DNA from: Nitrospirales bacterium
Lineage (GTDB): Bacteria > Nitrospirota > Nitrospiria > Nitrospirales > UBA8639
NCBI GenBank assembly: GCA_009377845.1
Contig: WHTE01000002.1
Span: forward strand, 1-61,806
Reading direction: 5' to 3'
DNA length: 61,806 nucleotides
How positions within the stretch are numbered: position 1 is the first letter of the stretch; every line of letters begins with the position of its first letter. The position numbers and the translations under genes were made by a program. The notes under the pieces are model-generated. The model was not told the origin of the DNA. It worked only from the letters and a program-made list of their open reading frames with translations, and made no database searches. This document shows positions 10,736-20,226 of the stretch, piece by piece.

Positions 10736-11128
10736 ATGGTTCCTGTTAAATCTTGTATGGTTCCTGTAGACAAAATTGTCAAAGTTGACCGCGATGTCTT
10801 GGTCAAGACTGCTGCGGAAATGATGCGGGATAATGGAATCGGGAGTGTCGTTGTGACCAGTGGAGAAGAAATCATCGGCATTCTCACCGATACGGATATG
10901 GTACGACGAGTGGTCGCGGCGGGTGCGGATCCGATGCATACGACTGTAGAAAAAATCATGTCCGCTCCGATTGCCAGTATCGAGGGAGATCGAACCTTGT
11001 TGGATGCGAATGATTTAATGGCCAAGGAACATATTCGGCACGTCGGAGTGACCCAGGATGGAAAAATCGTAGGGATGATCTCTGTGCGCGATTTGGTCGT
11101 GTTTTTAACAAATCTTCCTCGAAAATAA
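10736..11128 (+). CDS. CBS-domain protein (two CBS motifs)
   Basis: VKTAAEMMRDNGIGSVVVTSGEEIIGILTDTDMVRRV … MISVRDLVVFL. Confidence 0.9.
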   Translation: MVPVKSCMVPVDKIVKVDRDVLVKTAAEMMRDNGIGSVVVTSGEEIIGILTDTDMVRRVVAAGADPMHTTVEKIMSAPIASIEGDRTLLDANDLMAKEHIRHVGVTQDGKIVGMISVRDLVVFLTNLPRK

Positions 11129-11244
11129 GATTAAGCGGACTGCAGGATCGGCCTAATTGTTCATGATGAAACAAGAACATTCTCATAGAGAACATCAAGG
11201 AAGAAGCCCCACATAACTCTCATTCGTCCGCGAATAGGCTCAAT

Positions 11245-12228
11245 ATGGGATTCCCCATTCACCGATTACGTCGATTACGCCAGCATGAATCTCTCCGGCG
11301 AATGGTCCGGGAGACTCAGTTGACTCCGGCGAATTTTATCTATCCGTTGTTTGTGACCTTTGGGGAGAATAAACAGGAACCGATCGCATCGATGCCTGGC
11401 CAGTGGCGGTGGTCTATTGATCGCGTGGTTCAGGAAGCCAAAGACGCATGGGAGCTAGGGATTCCTGCTGTTATCCTGTTTGGAATTCCTGAGCACAAAG
11501 ATGAGCGTGGATCTGCTGCCTATGATAAGGAAGGGGTGGTTCAGCGTGCCGTTCGGTCCATTAAGGACCGATTGCCAGATTTAATGGTCATCACCGATGT
11601 GTGCATTGATGAATATACTTCGCACGGCCATTGCGGGATTGTCCGTGAAGGCCGGATTCTGAATGATGAAACCCTGAATTGTCTTCAGGAGATGGCGCTG
11701 AGTCACGCGGAAGCCGGGGTGGATATGGTTGCCCCTTCCGATATGATGGATGGTCGGGTTGCAGCTATTCGTCAGGCATTGGACCAACGGGGTCTTTCTG
11801 ACATGCCAATTATGGCCTATTCCGCCAAGTATGCTTCGGCATTATATGCACCGTTCCGCGATGCGGCCTTCTCCAGTCCGTCCTTTGGCGACCGACGATC
11901 CTATCAAATGGATGCGGCCAACGCGAGGGAAGCGCTACGTGAAGTTGAGCTGGATATTCAGGAAGGCGCCGATATCGTCATGGTGAAACCCGCCGTATTC
12001 TACTTGGATATTCTTCGACGAGTCCGTGAACTCGTTGCCGTTCCTGTGGCGGCCTATCAAGTGAGCGGAGAATACAGCATGATCAAGGCGGCCGCGCAAT
12101 TGGGTTGGATCAACGAAGCCTCGGTCATGATGGAAAGTTTGCTATCAATTAAACGCGCGGGAGCGGACCTGATCCTGACGTATTTTGCCAAGGAGGCAGC
12201 TTGTCTCCTCAACCGTGACGGTGTATGA
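11245..12228 (+). CDS. hemB: Delta-aminolevulinic acid dehydratase
   Basis: [43 protein letters not shown]. Confidence 0.97.
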   Translation: MGFPIHRLRRLRQHESLRRMVRETQLTPANFIYPLFVTFGENKQEPIASMPGQWRWSIDRVVQEAKDAWELGIPAVILFGIPEHKDERGSAAYDKEGVVQRAVRSIKDRLPDLMVITDVCIDEYTSHGHCGIVREGRILNDETLNCLQEMALSHAEAGVDMVAPSDMMDGRVAAIRQALDQRGLSDMPIMAYSAKYASALYAPFRDAAFSSPSFGDRRSYQMDAANAREALREVELDIQEGADIVMVKPAVFYLDILRRVRELVAVPVAAYQVSGEYSMIKAAAQLGWINEASVMMESLLSIKRAGADLILTYFAKEAACLLNRDGV

Positions 12229-13196
12229 AAATTACCAGAGGATTACCGCCGGCCCCTCCCGTGTCCTGTCCTGTTCTTACCATTGGTAATTTTGATGGAC
12301 AGCATCTGGGGCACCGTGCTCTGGTGCTGGCTGTCGTGGAGCGCGCTCAACAGATCAACGGGGTTCCTATGGTGTTGTCCTTTGACCCGCATCCCGTAGA
12401 GGTGTTGCGTCCAGGATTTGTCCACAAGTTTTTATCCTATGACCATGAAAAAATTGCGTTTTTTGAACATCTTGGAATAGCGGAACTGGTGATTCTTCCG
12501 TTTAATAAGGAGTTAGCCAGCCTGACACCGGACCAGTTTGTCAATCAGGTGTTACGAGACGGCCTCGGAATCAGGAAGCTGTTAGTCGGAGGAAATTTTG
12601 TGTTCGGCAAGGGACGGAGCGGCACAGTGAAGGATTTGATCGAACTGGGGGCTGAGGCGGATTTTTCCGTCGAGCCGATTGCGCCGGTGATTATGGGGCA
12701 GGATGTGGTGAGTTCGACGCGCATTCGGAACTGTCTGGCAGCCGGGGATGTGGCTCAAGGCGCGCAATGTCTTGGGCGGCCTTACATGTTACGTGGGAGC
12801 GTGATTCCCGGAGAGAAACGTGGGGGTCAGTTTGGATGGCCGACAGCCAATCTTCGACTCCCCGGGCACCGGGTACTTCCCGCCGATGGTGTCTATGCCA
12901 CACTGACGGTGTTCAAGGGAGAGTGTTTTGATTCCATCGCTTACATAGGCAAGCGACCGACCTTTTCGGAGGGGGAGCGGTTATTAGAAGTGCATATTTT
13001 TGATAAGACCTACCAGCTTTACGGAGAAGATATTTCGGTGCATTTCATTGAAGGGGTTCGCGGGGACATGACCTTTGCCAATGCCCAGGACCTCGTGAGG
13101 CAAATGGATCACGATGGGCTGCGGGCCAGGGAAATTTTACAGGACTATTCAGGAATACCCAGAATCCCCGCAGTCGTCCAGGGGGGAGATTTCTAG
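12225..13196 (+). CDS. ribF: Bifunctional riboflavin kinase/FAD synthetase
   Basis: [42 protein letters not shown]. Confidence 0.96.
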   Translation: MKITRGLPPAPPVSCPVLTIGNFDGQHLGHRALVLAVVERAQQINGVPMVLSFDPHPVEVLRPGFVHKFLSYDHEKIAFFEHLGIAELVILPFNKELASLTPDQFVNQVLRDGLGIRKLLVGGNFVFGKGRSGTVKDLIELGAEADFSVEPIAPVIMGQDVVSSTRIRNCLAAGDVAQGAQCLGRPYMLRGSVIPGEKRGGQFGWPTANLRLPGHRVLPADGVYATLTVFKGECFDSIAYIGKRPTFSEGERLLEVHIFDKTYQLYGEDISVHFIEGVRGDMTFANAQDLVRQMDHDGLRAREILQDYSGIPRIPAVVQGGDF

Positions 13197-14624
13197 ATGG
13201 AAGGTCTGGCCCCTTTTGTTGGGATGGAACAAAAAGTTGACCAAGCCATTCGGGCCAATGGGTTATTTGCGCCAGGGGACAGGATCGTGGTTGCGGTTTC
13301 GGGTGGCCCCGACTCCGTGGCCCTTTTCAGGTGCTTGGTGGCGTTGCGGGCACGGTGGAATTGGGACTTATGTATCGGTCATGTGGATCATGGCTTACGA
13401 GGAGCTGAAAGTGAAGCCGACGCGAAGTTTGTCGAGGCATTAGCTGAGAAATTCGGAGTGCCTGTCATGGTTTGCCGGCTCCATCTGAACAAGCAAGATG
13501 CCAAATCGAAGAAGCAATCACTCCAGGAATATGCCAGGACAGTCCGGTATCACGCGTTAGAAGAGATGGTCCATGACCGGGAGGCGACAAAATTAGCGCT
13601 TGGCCATACCGCTGATGATCAAGCTGAGACGGTTCTTATGTGGATGCTTCGCGGTTGTGGAACGGGTGGGTTGGGAGGTATTCCTCCCAAACGGGGACCA
13701 AGGGTGGTTCGTCCCCTACTTGATATCCAACGGAGTGAGATTGTGGGCTATCTGCAAGAGCGACAGGAGGAGTTTCGACTGGATTCCACCAATTTCCAAA
13801 CGGTGTATCTCCGGAATCGCATTCGCCAGGACCTGATTCCTCAATTAAAAAAGTATTCTCTGGGAATTGTGAGCGTGTTGACCCGGCAGGCACACATTCT
13901 TCGCGATGATCATGCGTTCCTGGAGGAATTAGCCGATGAAGCCTTTCAGCGCACGTGTGTGTCTGATAGCACGGGAGAACGGCAATTTGACCGTTTGGCG
14001 CTCCTTAGCCTGCCTTTGCCGATTCGTCGGCGGGTTGTCCGCCAGAGTCTTCAGCAGGTTGCAGGAAACACGCAGAGTCCGAGATTCGATATAGTGGAAC
14101 GGGTGTTAGATCGGTTGGAACATGGGCAGTCGGGTTGGACGATAGAATGCAACGGTCTGCTGGTCGGCCGGGAATATGACCGTCTGGTGTTTCGCCACAG
14201 CGAGAAGAGGAATCCGCCTACTATGGATCTTTCCAGCATGAGGGTGATGCCATTCTCCATTCCTGGTGAGGTGGTATGGTTCCCCACAGGACAACGTATG
14301 ACGGTTTCGATGAAATCAGGGCCAGTGATTCAGGGCCATGTTCACTCCTCGGAAATTTATCTTGATCCGGCGACGTTCACTCCTGAATTGGCGTTGCGAA
14401 GTTGGGTGCCTGGGGATATCTTTTGTCCCAAGGGATTCGGTGGGCGGCAAAAAAAACTCCAGGACTTTTTTTCGGATATGAAATTGCCCCGATCCCAGCG
14501 GGCCAGAGTGCCCTTATTGGTTGCGCCAGAAGGAATCCTCTGGGTTGGCGGATTACGGGCAGATGAACGGTTCCAGGTTTCAACATCCACCACATCGGTA
14601 GTTGTCGCCAAGATGATTGTTTAA
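13197..14624 (+). CDS. tilS: tRNA(Ile)-lysidine synthase
   Basis: VAVSGGPDSVAL PP-loop, LALGHTADDQAETVLM, STNFQTVYLRNRIR. Confidence 0.95.
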   Translation: MEGLAPFVGMEQKVDQAIRANGLFAPGDRIVVAVSGGPDSVALFRCLVALRARWNWDLCIGHVDHGLRGAESEADAKFVEALAEKFGVPVMVCRLHLNKQDAKSKKQSLQEYARTVRYHALEEMVHDREATKLALGHTADDQAETVLMWMLRGCGTGGLGGIPPKRGPRVVRPLLDIQRSEIVGYLQERQEEFRLDSTNFQTVYLRNRIRQDLIPQLKKYSLGIVSVLTRQAHILRDDHAFLEELADEAFQRTCVSDSTGERQFDRLALLSLPLPIRRRVVRQSLQQVAGNTQSPRFDIVERVLDRLEHGQSGWTIECNGLLVGREYDRLVFRHSEKRNPPTMDLSSMRVMPFSIPGEVVWFPTGQRMTVSMKSGPVIQGHVHSSEIYLDPATFTPELALRSWVPGDIFCPKGFGGRQKKLQDFFSDMKLPRSQRARVPLLVAPEGILWVGGLRADERFQVSTSTTSVVVAKMIV

Positions 14625-14628
14625 TAAT

Positions 14629-15192
14629 ATGGAAGAACGTATGGATCAAATTTTTGGAAAACCCCTAGTCACGCAAGAAGCCATGCGGACTCGGATTAAG
14701 GAATTGGGAAAGCAAATTTCCCAGGATTATCAAGGCAAGGATCTCCTGGTTGTCGGCGTTCTAAAGGGGGCTTATGTATTTTTCGCCGATCTTGCCCGGG
14801 TCATTCGATTACCGATTCAGATTGATTTTTTGATTGCCAAGAATCACAAGAAAATCCGCAGTTCAGCGAAAAGCGTCAAAGTGTGGACGGAGTTGACCGA
14901 AAACATCGACAAACGTCATGTGTTGCTGGTGGAAGATATCGTGGACTCTGGAGTAACCGCTCAATCCTTAGTCGCCAAATTGATGAAAAAGAAGCCAGCC
15001 TCTGTGGCTGTGTGTGCATTGATCAGTAAGCCGGCCAATCGCAAGGTGGAGGTCGATCTCCGGTATGTGGGGTTTGAAGTGCCTCCGACGTATGTCGTGG
15101 GATACGGGCTGGATTTTAAGCAAAAATATCGAAATCTGCCCTACCTGGCCAAACTCGATCCAAAGCTGGTTCGAGAAGACTCTCAGGCCTAA
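14629..15192 (+). CDS. hpt: Hypoxanthine phosphoribosyltransferase
   Basis: LLVEDIVDSGVTAQSL PRPP motif, VVGYGLDFKQKYRNLPYL. Confidence 0.93.
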   Translation: MEERMDQIFGKPLVTQEAMRTRIKELGKQISQDYQGKDLLVVGVLKGAYVFFADLARVIRLPIQIDFLIAKNHKKIRSSAKSVKVWTELTENIDKRHVLLVEDIVDSGVTAQSLVAKLMKKKPASVAVCALISKPANRKVEVDLRYVGFEVPPTYVVGYGLDFKQKYRNLPYLAKLDPKLVREDSQA

Positions 15193-15296
15193 CTAACGCG
15201 GTTGTCAGCTCTAAAAAATGCATGATACAATCAAACGGTTAATCCGTTGTCTCGATGGGATGGATCATTTGAATCGTTAAGGGGGATACCCTCGAT

Positions 15297-17114
15297 ATGA
15301 ATTCACGGGTGAAAAACTTACTATTTTGGGTGTTTGTCTGTCTGTTCATGATTTTGTTATTCAACCTCTTTACGGTGCCCAATCAGCACCCTGAAGATCC
15401 GGTCATATTTAGCGAATTCATGGCCCACCTGGAAAAAGGCGATGTTGAACGGGTCATTATCAAAAACAATAACATTAGCGCGATTCTGAGAGATGGCACC
15501 AGGATCCAAACCTATTCGGTCGAATATCCAGACCTGGTCAACGTCTTGCGGGAAAAATCTGTACAAATCGAAGCGAAGCCACCGGAAGATAATCCTTGGT
15601 ATATCACCTTCCTGTTGTCTTGGGGCCCCTTTGTGCTCTTTTTGGGCTTGTGGTTTTTCTTAATGCGCCAAATGCAGATTGGCGGCAATCGGGCTTTGTC
15701 ATTTGGGAAAAGCCGCGCGCGCCTCCTGACCGAAGAGAAGAAAAAGGTCACGTTTGCGGACGTTGCGGGTGTGGATGAAGCCAAAGAAGAAGTGGTGGAA
15801 ATCATCGAATTTCTGAAGGACCCTGCAAAATTCCAAAAATTAGGTGGGCGTATTCCTAAGGGAGTCTTGATTGTGGGGCCTCCAGGGACGGGCAAAACCT
15901 TGTTAGCCAAAGCTATTGCTGGTGAAGCAGGCGTGCCGTTTTTCAGTATTAGTGGATCGGATTTTGTGGAAATGTTTGTTGGTGTTGGAGCTTCCCGTGT
16001 TCGAGATCTTTTTGAACAGGGGAAAAAACATGCCCCTTGTATCATCTTCATTGATGAAATTGACGCGGTTGGCCGGTTACGGGGCGCAGGCCTCGGTGGA
16101 GGACATGATGAACGGGAGCAAACACTGAATCAATTGTTAGTGGAAATGGATGGGTTTGACACCACGGAAGGAGTGATCCTGATTGCGGCCACAAACAGAC
16201 CGGATGTGTTAGATCCTGCCTTGTTACGACCAGGAAGGTTTGATCGGCAAGTTGTTGTCAATCGTCCTGATGTTCGTGGGAGAGGGGAAATTCTAAAGGT
16301 CCATACTAAAAAAGTTCCTGTCTCGTCAGATGTGGATCTTGAGCGAATTGCGAGAGGGACTCCAGGGTTTTCCGGGGCGGATTTGGAAAATTTGGTCAAC
16401 GAGGCGGCCTTGTGGGCGGCTCGCCTGGATAAAAAATCCGTAGACCAGATAGATTTTGAAAACGCCAAAGATAAGGTTTTGATGGGTGTCGAGCGTAAGA
16501 GCATGGTCCTGACTGAGGACGATAAACGTACGACTGCGTTTCATGAGGCTGGCCACGCCTTGATGGCGAAACTATTACCAGGTACGGATCCTGTGCATAA
16601 GGTCACCATTATCCCTCGTGGGCGAGCCATGGGCATGACGATGCAGCTGCCCATCGATGACCGACATAGTTATTCGAAAGACTTTTTGTACAATACCCTC
16701 TCCATTCTGTTTGGTGGGCGCGTCGCTGAGGAATTGATCTTTAAAAGTGTGACGACCGGGGCCGGGAACGATATTGAGCGGGCCACTGAATTGGCGAGAA
16801 AAATGGTCTGTGAATGGGGCATGAGTGAAAAATTAGGTCCGTTGACCTTTGGGAAAAAAGATGAAGAAATCTTCCTGGGACGTGATTTTGGCTCACGTCG
16901 AGATTTTAGTGAACAAGTGGCCTTGGAGATCGATAAGGAAGTCAAACGGCTCGTGGTTGAAGCCTACGAACGAACCACCAGGATGCTGACGGAGCATATT
17001 CATACTTTACGGGCCATTGCCGAAGCATTGTTGGAGAAAGAGGTATTGGACGGCATTGAAATCGAGGAAATCGTTCAACGGTCTTCGTCGATTGAACAAG
17101 CTGCGGCTGTATAA
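15297..17114 (+). CDS. ftsH: ATP-dependent zinc metalloprotease FtsH
   Basis: [21 protein letters not shown] region, HEAGHAL zinc motif, two N-terminal TM segments. Confidence 0.98.
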   Translation: MNSRVKNLLFWVFVCLFMILLFNLFTVPNQHPEDPVIFSEFMAHLEKGDVERVIIKNNNISAILRDGTRIQTYSVEYPDLVNVLREKSVQIEAKPPEDNPWYITFLLSWGPFVLFLGLWFFLMRQMQIGGNRALSFGKSRARLLTEEKKKVTFADVAGVDEAKEEVVEIIEFLKDPAKFQKLGGRIPKGVLIVGPPGTGKTLLAKAIAGEAGVPFFSISGSDFVEMFVGVGASRVRDLFEQGKKHAPCIIFIDEIDAVGRLRGAGLGGGHDEREQTLNQLLVEMDGFDTTEGVILIAATNRPDVLDPALLRPGRFDRQVVVNRPDVRGRGEILKVHTKKVPVSSDVDLERIARGTPGFSGADLENLVNEAALWAARLDKKSVDQIDFENAKDKVLMGVERKSMVLTEDDKRTTAFHEAGHALMAKLLPGTDPVHKVTIIPRGRAMGMTMQLPIDDRHSYSKDFLYNTLSILFGGRVAEELIFKSVTTGAGNDIERATELARKMVCEWGMSEKLGPLTFGKKDEEIFLGRDFGSRRDFSEQVALEIDKEVKRLVVEAYERTTRMLTEHIHTLRAIAEALLEKEVLDGIEIEEIVQRSSSIEQAAAV

Positions 17115-17488
17115 CAGGCTTTTCCGCTTTGTTTTCTAATCCAGTATAACCTAAAGACTCAGTACCAAGCCGATGCAGATGGCTCTCTACCCATATCATA
17201 TATTCTCTTTTGATGCGAAGACCGCAAAAGGCTGATTCCTGGGTTTCCCATCTGGATCATGTACTGTGCCACATTAACTGTCAGCATGATGGATAAGCCC
17301 ACCAGCTTTGTTTTAACCCCCCTTAGAGGTTTGATTACCCCATCGTTTGCCCTCTTACTTGCTGTGGCCGGATTTCATGGGCTTTCTGATCATCCTACAC
17401 GGCTTGCCATGTATGGCAGAGACGCTGCATGATCTCAGTGTCCTCATGGAAGCAATGAGTTTTTCCACGACCTGCTAGAATAACTCCT

Positions 17489-18355
17489 GTGCCTATCCCA
17501 GTGGCCTCCTTTCACGAAATTCGGTGTCGAGAGAAGACGCTGCCTTTTGGGTCCAAGGTATTAATCATGGGGGTGCTGAATGTGACCCCAGACTCCTTTT
17601 CTGATGGGGGAAAGTTCTTCGATCCCGGGGTAGCCATTGAACGGGCACAGCGGATGATTGCCGAGGGAGCGGACGTGATTGACATCGGGGGCGAATCGAC
17701 CAGGCCAGGAGCCTCTTATTTGGGCCAGGATGAGGAAATCAAGCGGATCAGACCAATTCTTACAGTATTGGGGAAGCACACCAACATCCCACTTTCCATC
17801 GATACACGGAAAGCCGCTGTGGCTCAGATAGCGCTGGATCTCGGGGCGGTTATGGTGAATGATGTGAGCGCCCTGCAGGATGATCCTCGCATGGCTCAAT
17901 TGGTACAAGAATCGAATGCTGGGGTCGTCCTCATGCACCGGCAAGGGCATAGTGTCACCATGCAGAAAGCCCCGCATTATGATGATGTCGTGGGTGAGAT
18001 AAAGGCTTTTTTGGCTGAGCGGGTCTCGATGGCCCGATCAATGGGAATTCCGGCAGACCATATTATTGTCGATCCGGGAATCGGGTTTGGGAAGACCCTC
18101 AATCATAATTTGAAAATTCTGGCCAACATTGGAGAATTTCTTCAATTAGGACAACCTGTTCTGATTGGCTTGTCACGGAAAGGATTTATTGGAGAATTGA
18201 CGGGAAAGCCGGTTGGTGAACGAGAAATGGGGAACGCCGCTGCCCTGACTGCCGCAGTCTGGCAGGGAGCCCATATCTTGCGGGTCCATGACGTGGGTGC
18301 GATGAACGATGCCATCCGGGTGGCTCAAGCTTTGCGAAATTCGTGCGACAAGTAA
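17489..18355 (+). CDS. folP: Dihydropteroate synthase
   Basis: MGVLNVTPDSFSDGGKF, DIGGESTRPGA, DPGIGFGK. Confidence 0.96.
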   Translation: MPIPVASFHEIRCREKTLPFGSKVLIMGVLNVTPDSFSDGGKFFDPGVAIERAQRMIAEGADVIDIGGESTRPGASYLGQDEEIKRIRPILTVLGKHTNIPLSIDTRKAAVAQIALDLGAVMVNDVSALQDDPRMAQLVQESNAGVVLMHRQGHSVTMQKAPHYDDVVGEIKAFLAERVSMARSMGIPADHIIVDPGIGFGKTLNHNLKILANIGEFLQLGQPVLIGLSRKGFIGELTGKPVGEREMGNAAALTAAVWQGAHILRVHDVGAMNDAIRVAQALRNSCDK

Positions 18356-18360
18356 TAACA

Positions 18361-18513
18361 GGGTGTTGAACAACTCTCCCAGCGGCGTTTTTGCCGCTTT
18401 GTCGTGCATACGTGTCGTTGTGATGCTCCGAGTGCGCAACTCCGGTCTCCGCACTTGCGGCCTGTCGTGAGGAATCGACAGCCATAGTTGGAGAGGACTG
18501 TTTGAACATCCGG
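18361..18513. repeat. Palindromic intergenic repeat, family A copy 1
   Basis: Begins gggtgttgaacaactctcc, ends in ggagaggactgtttgaacatcc (imperfect terminal inverted repeats); internal ccagcggcgtttttgcc shared with the copy at 43251. Confidence 0.6.
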
Positions 18514-18621
18514 CCAAGCTCTAGAGGGGCTTTTGCCTATGTGTATTGAGACGGGCGGCATTTTTCGATATTCGAGTTGTTTATAGCCTTTTGAAAGTAT
18601 TAAGAAAGAAAAGGGGATCCT

Positions 18622-19971
18622 ATGGGGAAACTATTCGGCACAGATGGGGTTCGCGGGGTTGCGAACCTGGATCCCATGACCAGCGAAATGGCCATGAAAT
18701 TGGGTCGGGCTGCGGCCCATGTCTTCCGTAAACGAGAAGGCCGCCATCAGATCATTATTGGAAAGGATACCCGCATTTCCGGGTATATGCTGGAGTCGGC
18801 CTTAACTGCCGGATTGTGTTCCATGGGTGTGGATGTCTTGTTAGTAGGACCCTTGCCCACGCCGGCGATTGCGTTCTTGACTCGTAGTTTGAGGGCCGAT
18901 GCCGGGGTGATGATTTCCGCCTCTCACAATCCCTATCAGGATAATGGCATAAAATTCTTTTCGAATGACGGGATGAAATTACCGGATGAACTGGAACAGC
19001 GTATCGAGGATCTTATTCTATCGAATGAAATTCAACATATTCGGCCTACGGCTGAAGCCATCGGGAAAGCCTATCGCATCGATGATGCCGAAGGGCGGTA
19101 TATCGAGTTCGTCAAGCGGTCGCTTCCCCGGGAGATGGATTTTCAGAATATGCGAATCGTGCTGGATTGCGCTCATGGGGCGGCCTATCATGTCTTTCCA
19201 AAGGTCATTCGGGAACTGGGGGCGAAGGTCTGGGTGATGGGGCATGAACCGGATGGAGTAAATATTAACGACGGGTGCGGGGCGGTTCACCCCGAACGAT
19301 TACAGCAGATGGTTCGAGATCGTAAGGCCGACCTCGGCATTGCGTTGGATGGAGACGCGGATCGGGCGATGTTTGTCTGTGAACAGGGGCAGGTGGTCGA
19401 TGGGGATCACGCACTGGCTGCTTTTGCTCTTGACCTCAAACGGCGAGGCCGGTTGCGGCAAGACACTGTCGTCGGAACAGTCATGAGTAATTTTGGATTT
19501 GAGATATGCATGCGGGAGGCTGGCATAAACTTGGTACGAACGGCTGTGGGTGATCGATATATTTTGGAAAGGATGGTGGCTGATAACTATAATCTGGGTG
19601 GAGAACAATCCGGCCATATGATCTTTTTGGACTATCATACCAGCGGTGACGGGATGATCTCCGGCTTGCAAATGCTCAAGCTTATGCAACGGGCTCAAAA
19701 ACCGCTATCGGAAATCGCCATGTGTATGAGTTCCACGCCTCAGGTGTTATTGGGAGTCAAAGTTCCCAGCAAACCGGACTTGCAGACTCTCTCGCAATTA
19801 CAGCATGCCATTCAAGACAAAGAACGCCTGCTGAATGGAACCGGACGGATTCTTGTGCGCTATTCCGGTACTGAACCCCTACTGCGAGTCATGGTCGAAG
19901 GGCAAGATAGTCATGTCATTCAGGAGATTGCAGAAGATTTAATCAATGTGGTGAAGGCTTGCATCCGGTAA
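18622..19971 (+). CDS. glmM: Phosphoglucosamine mutase
   Basis: MGKLFGTDGVRGVAN, MISASHNPYQDNGIKFFS, ALDGDADRAMFV. Confidence 0.97.
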   Translation: MGKLFGTDGVRGVANLDPMTSEMAMKLGRAAAHVFRKREGRHQIIIGKDTRISGYMLESALTAGLCSMGVDVLLVGPLPTPAIAFLTRSLRADAGVMISASHNPYQDNGIKFFSNDGMKLPDELEQRIEDLILSNEIQHIRPTAEAIGKAYRIDDAEGRYIEFVKRSLPREMDFQNMRIVLDCAHGAAYHVFPKVIRELGAKVWVMGHEPDGVNINDGCGAVHPERLQQMVRDRKADLGIALDGDADRAMFVCEQGQVVDGDHALAAFALDLKRRGRLRQDTVVGTVMSNFGFEICMREAGINLVRTAVGDRYILERMVADNYNLGGEQSGHMIFLDYHTSGDGMISGLQMLKLMQRAQKPLSEIAMCMSSTPQVLLGVKVPSKPDLQTLSQLQHAIQDKERLLNGTGRILVRYSGTEPLLRVMVEGQDSHVIQEIAEDLINVVKACIR

Positions 19972-20226
19972 TGACCCGTTGGATCACACGCGTTTCCTAT
20001 GACCGGTCTCTCCACTGAAAGAGTCCCATTCATCAAGAATAAGAGGGAAAGGTCGATAAGGCCCGTCTTCTCAACCCGCCAACCCCGTCGCGCCAAGATG
20101 TGCCCATACACTGGCAAGGCCGCACGAGACGAGCGGGAGGAAAATATACTTGGTCGTACGATGATGCGTGTGTGCAAGGAGACCGCGGCTGGCGGACTCC
20201 GTGAACATTTCCATTAACAATGTGCG

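Noticed and set aside
17115-17488. Possible riboswitch or leader before folP
   Set aside because: 374-bp gap examined; no known riboswitch core or strong conserved hairpin recognised
18173-18561. Three overlapping minus-strand ORFs after folP
   Set aside because: They span the folP end and the palindromic repeat; no domain motifs
19972-20226. Possible third copy of the family A palindromic repeat before comEC
   Set aside because: Shares only vague GC-rich character; no convincing terminal inverted repeats by eye
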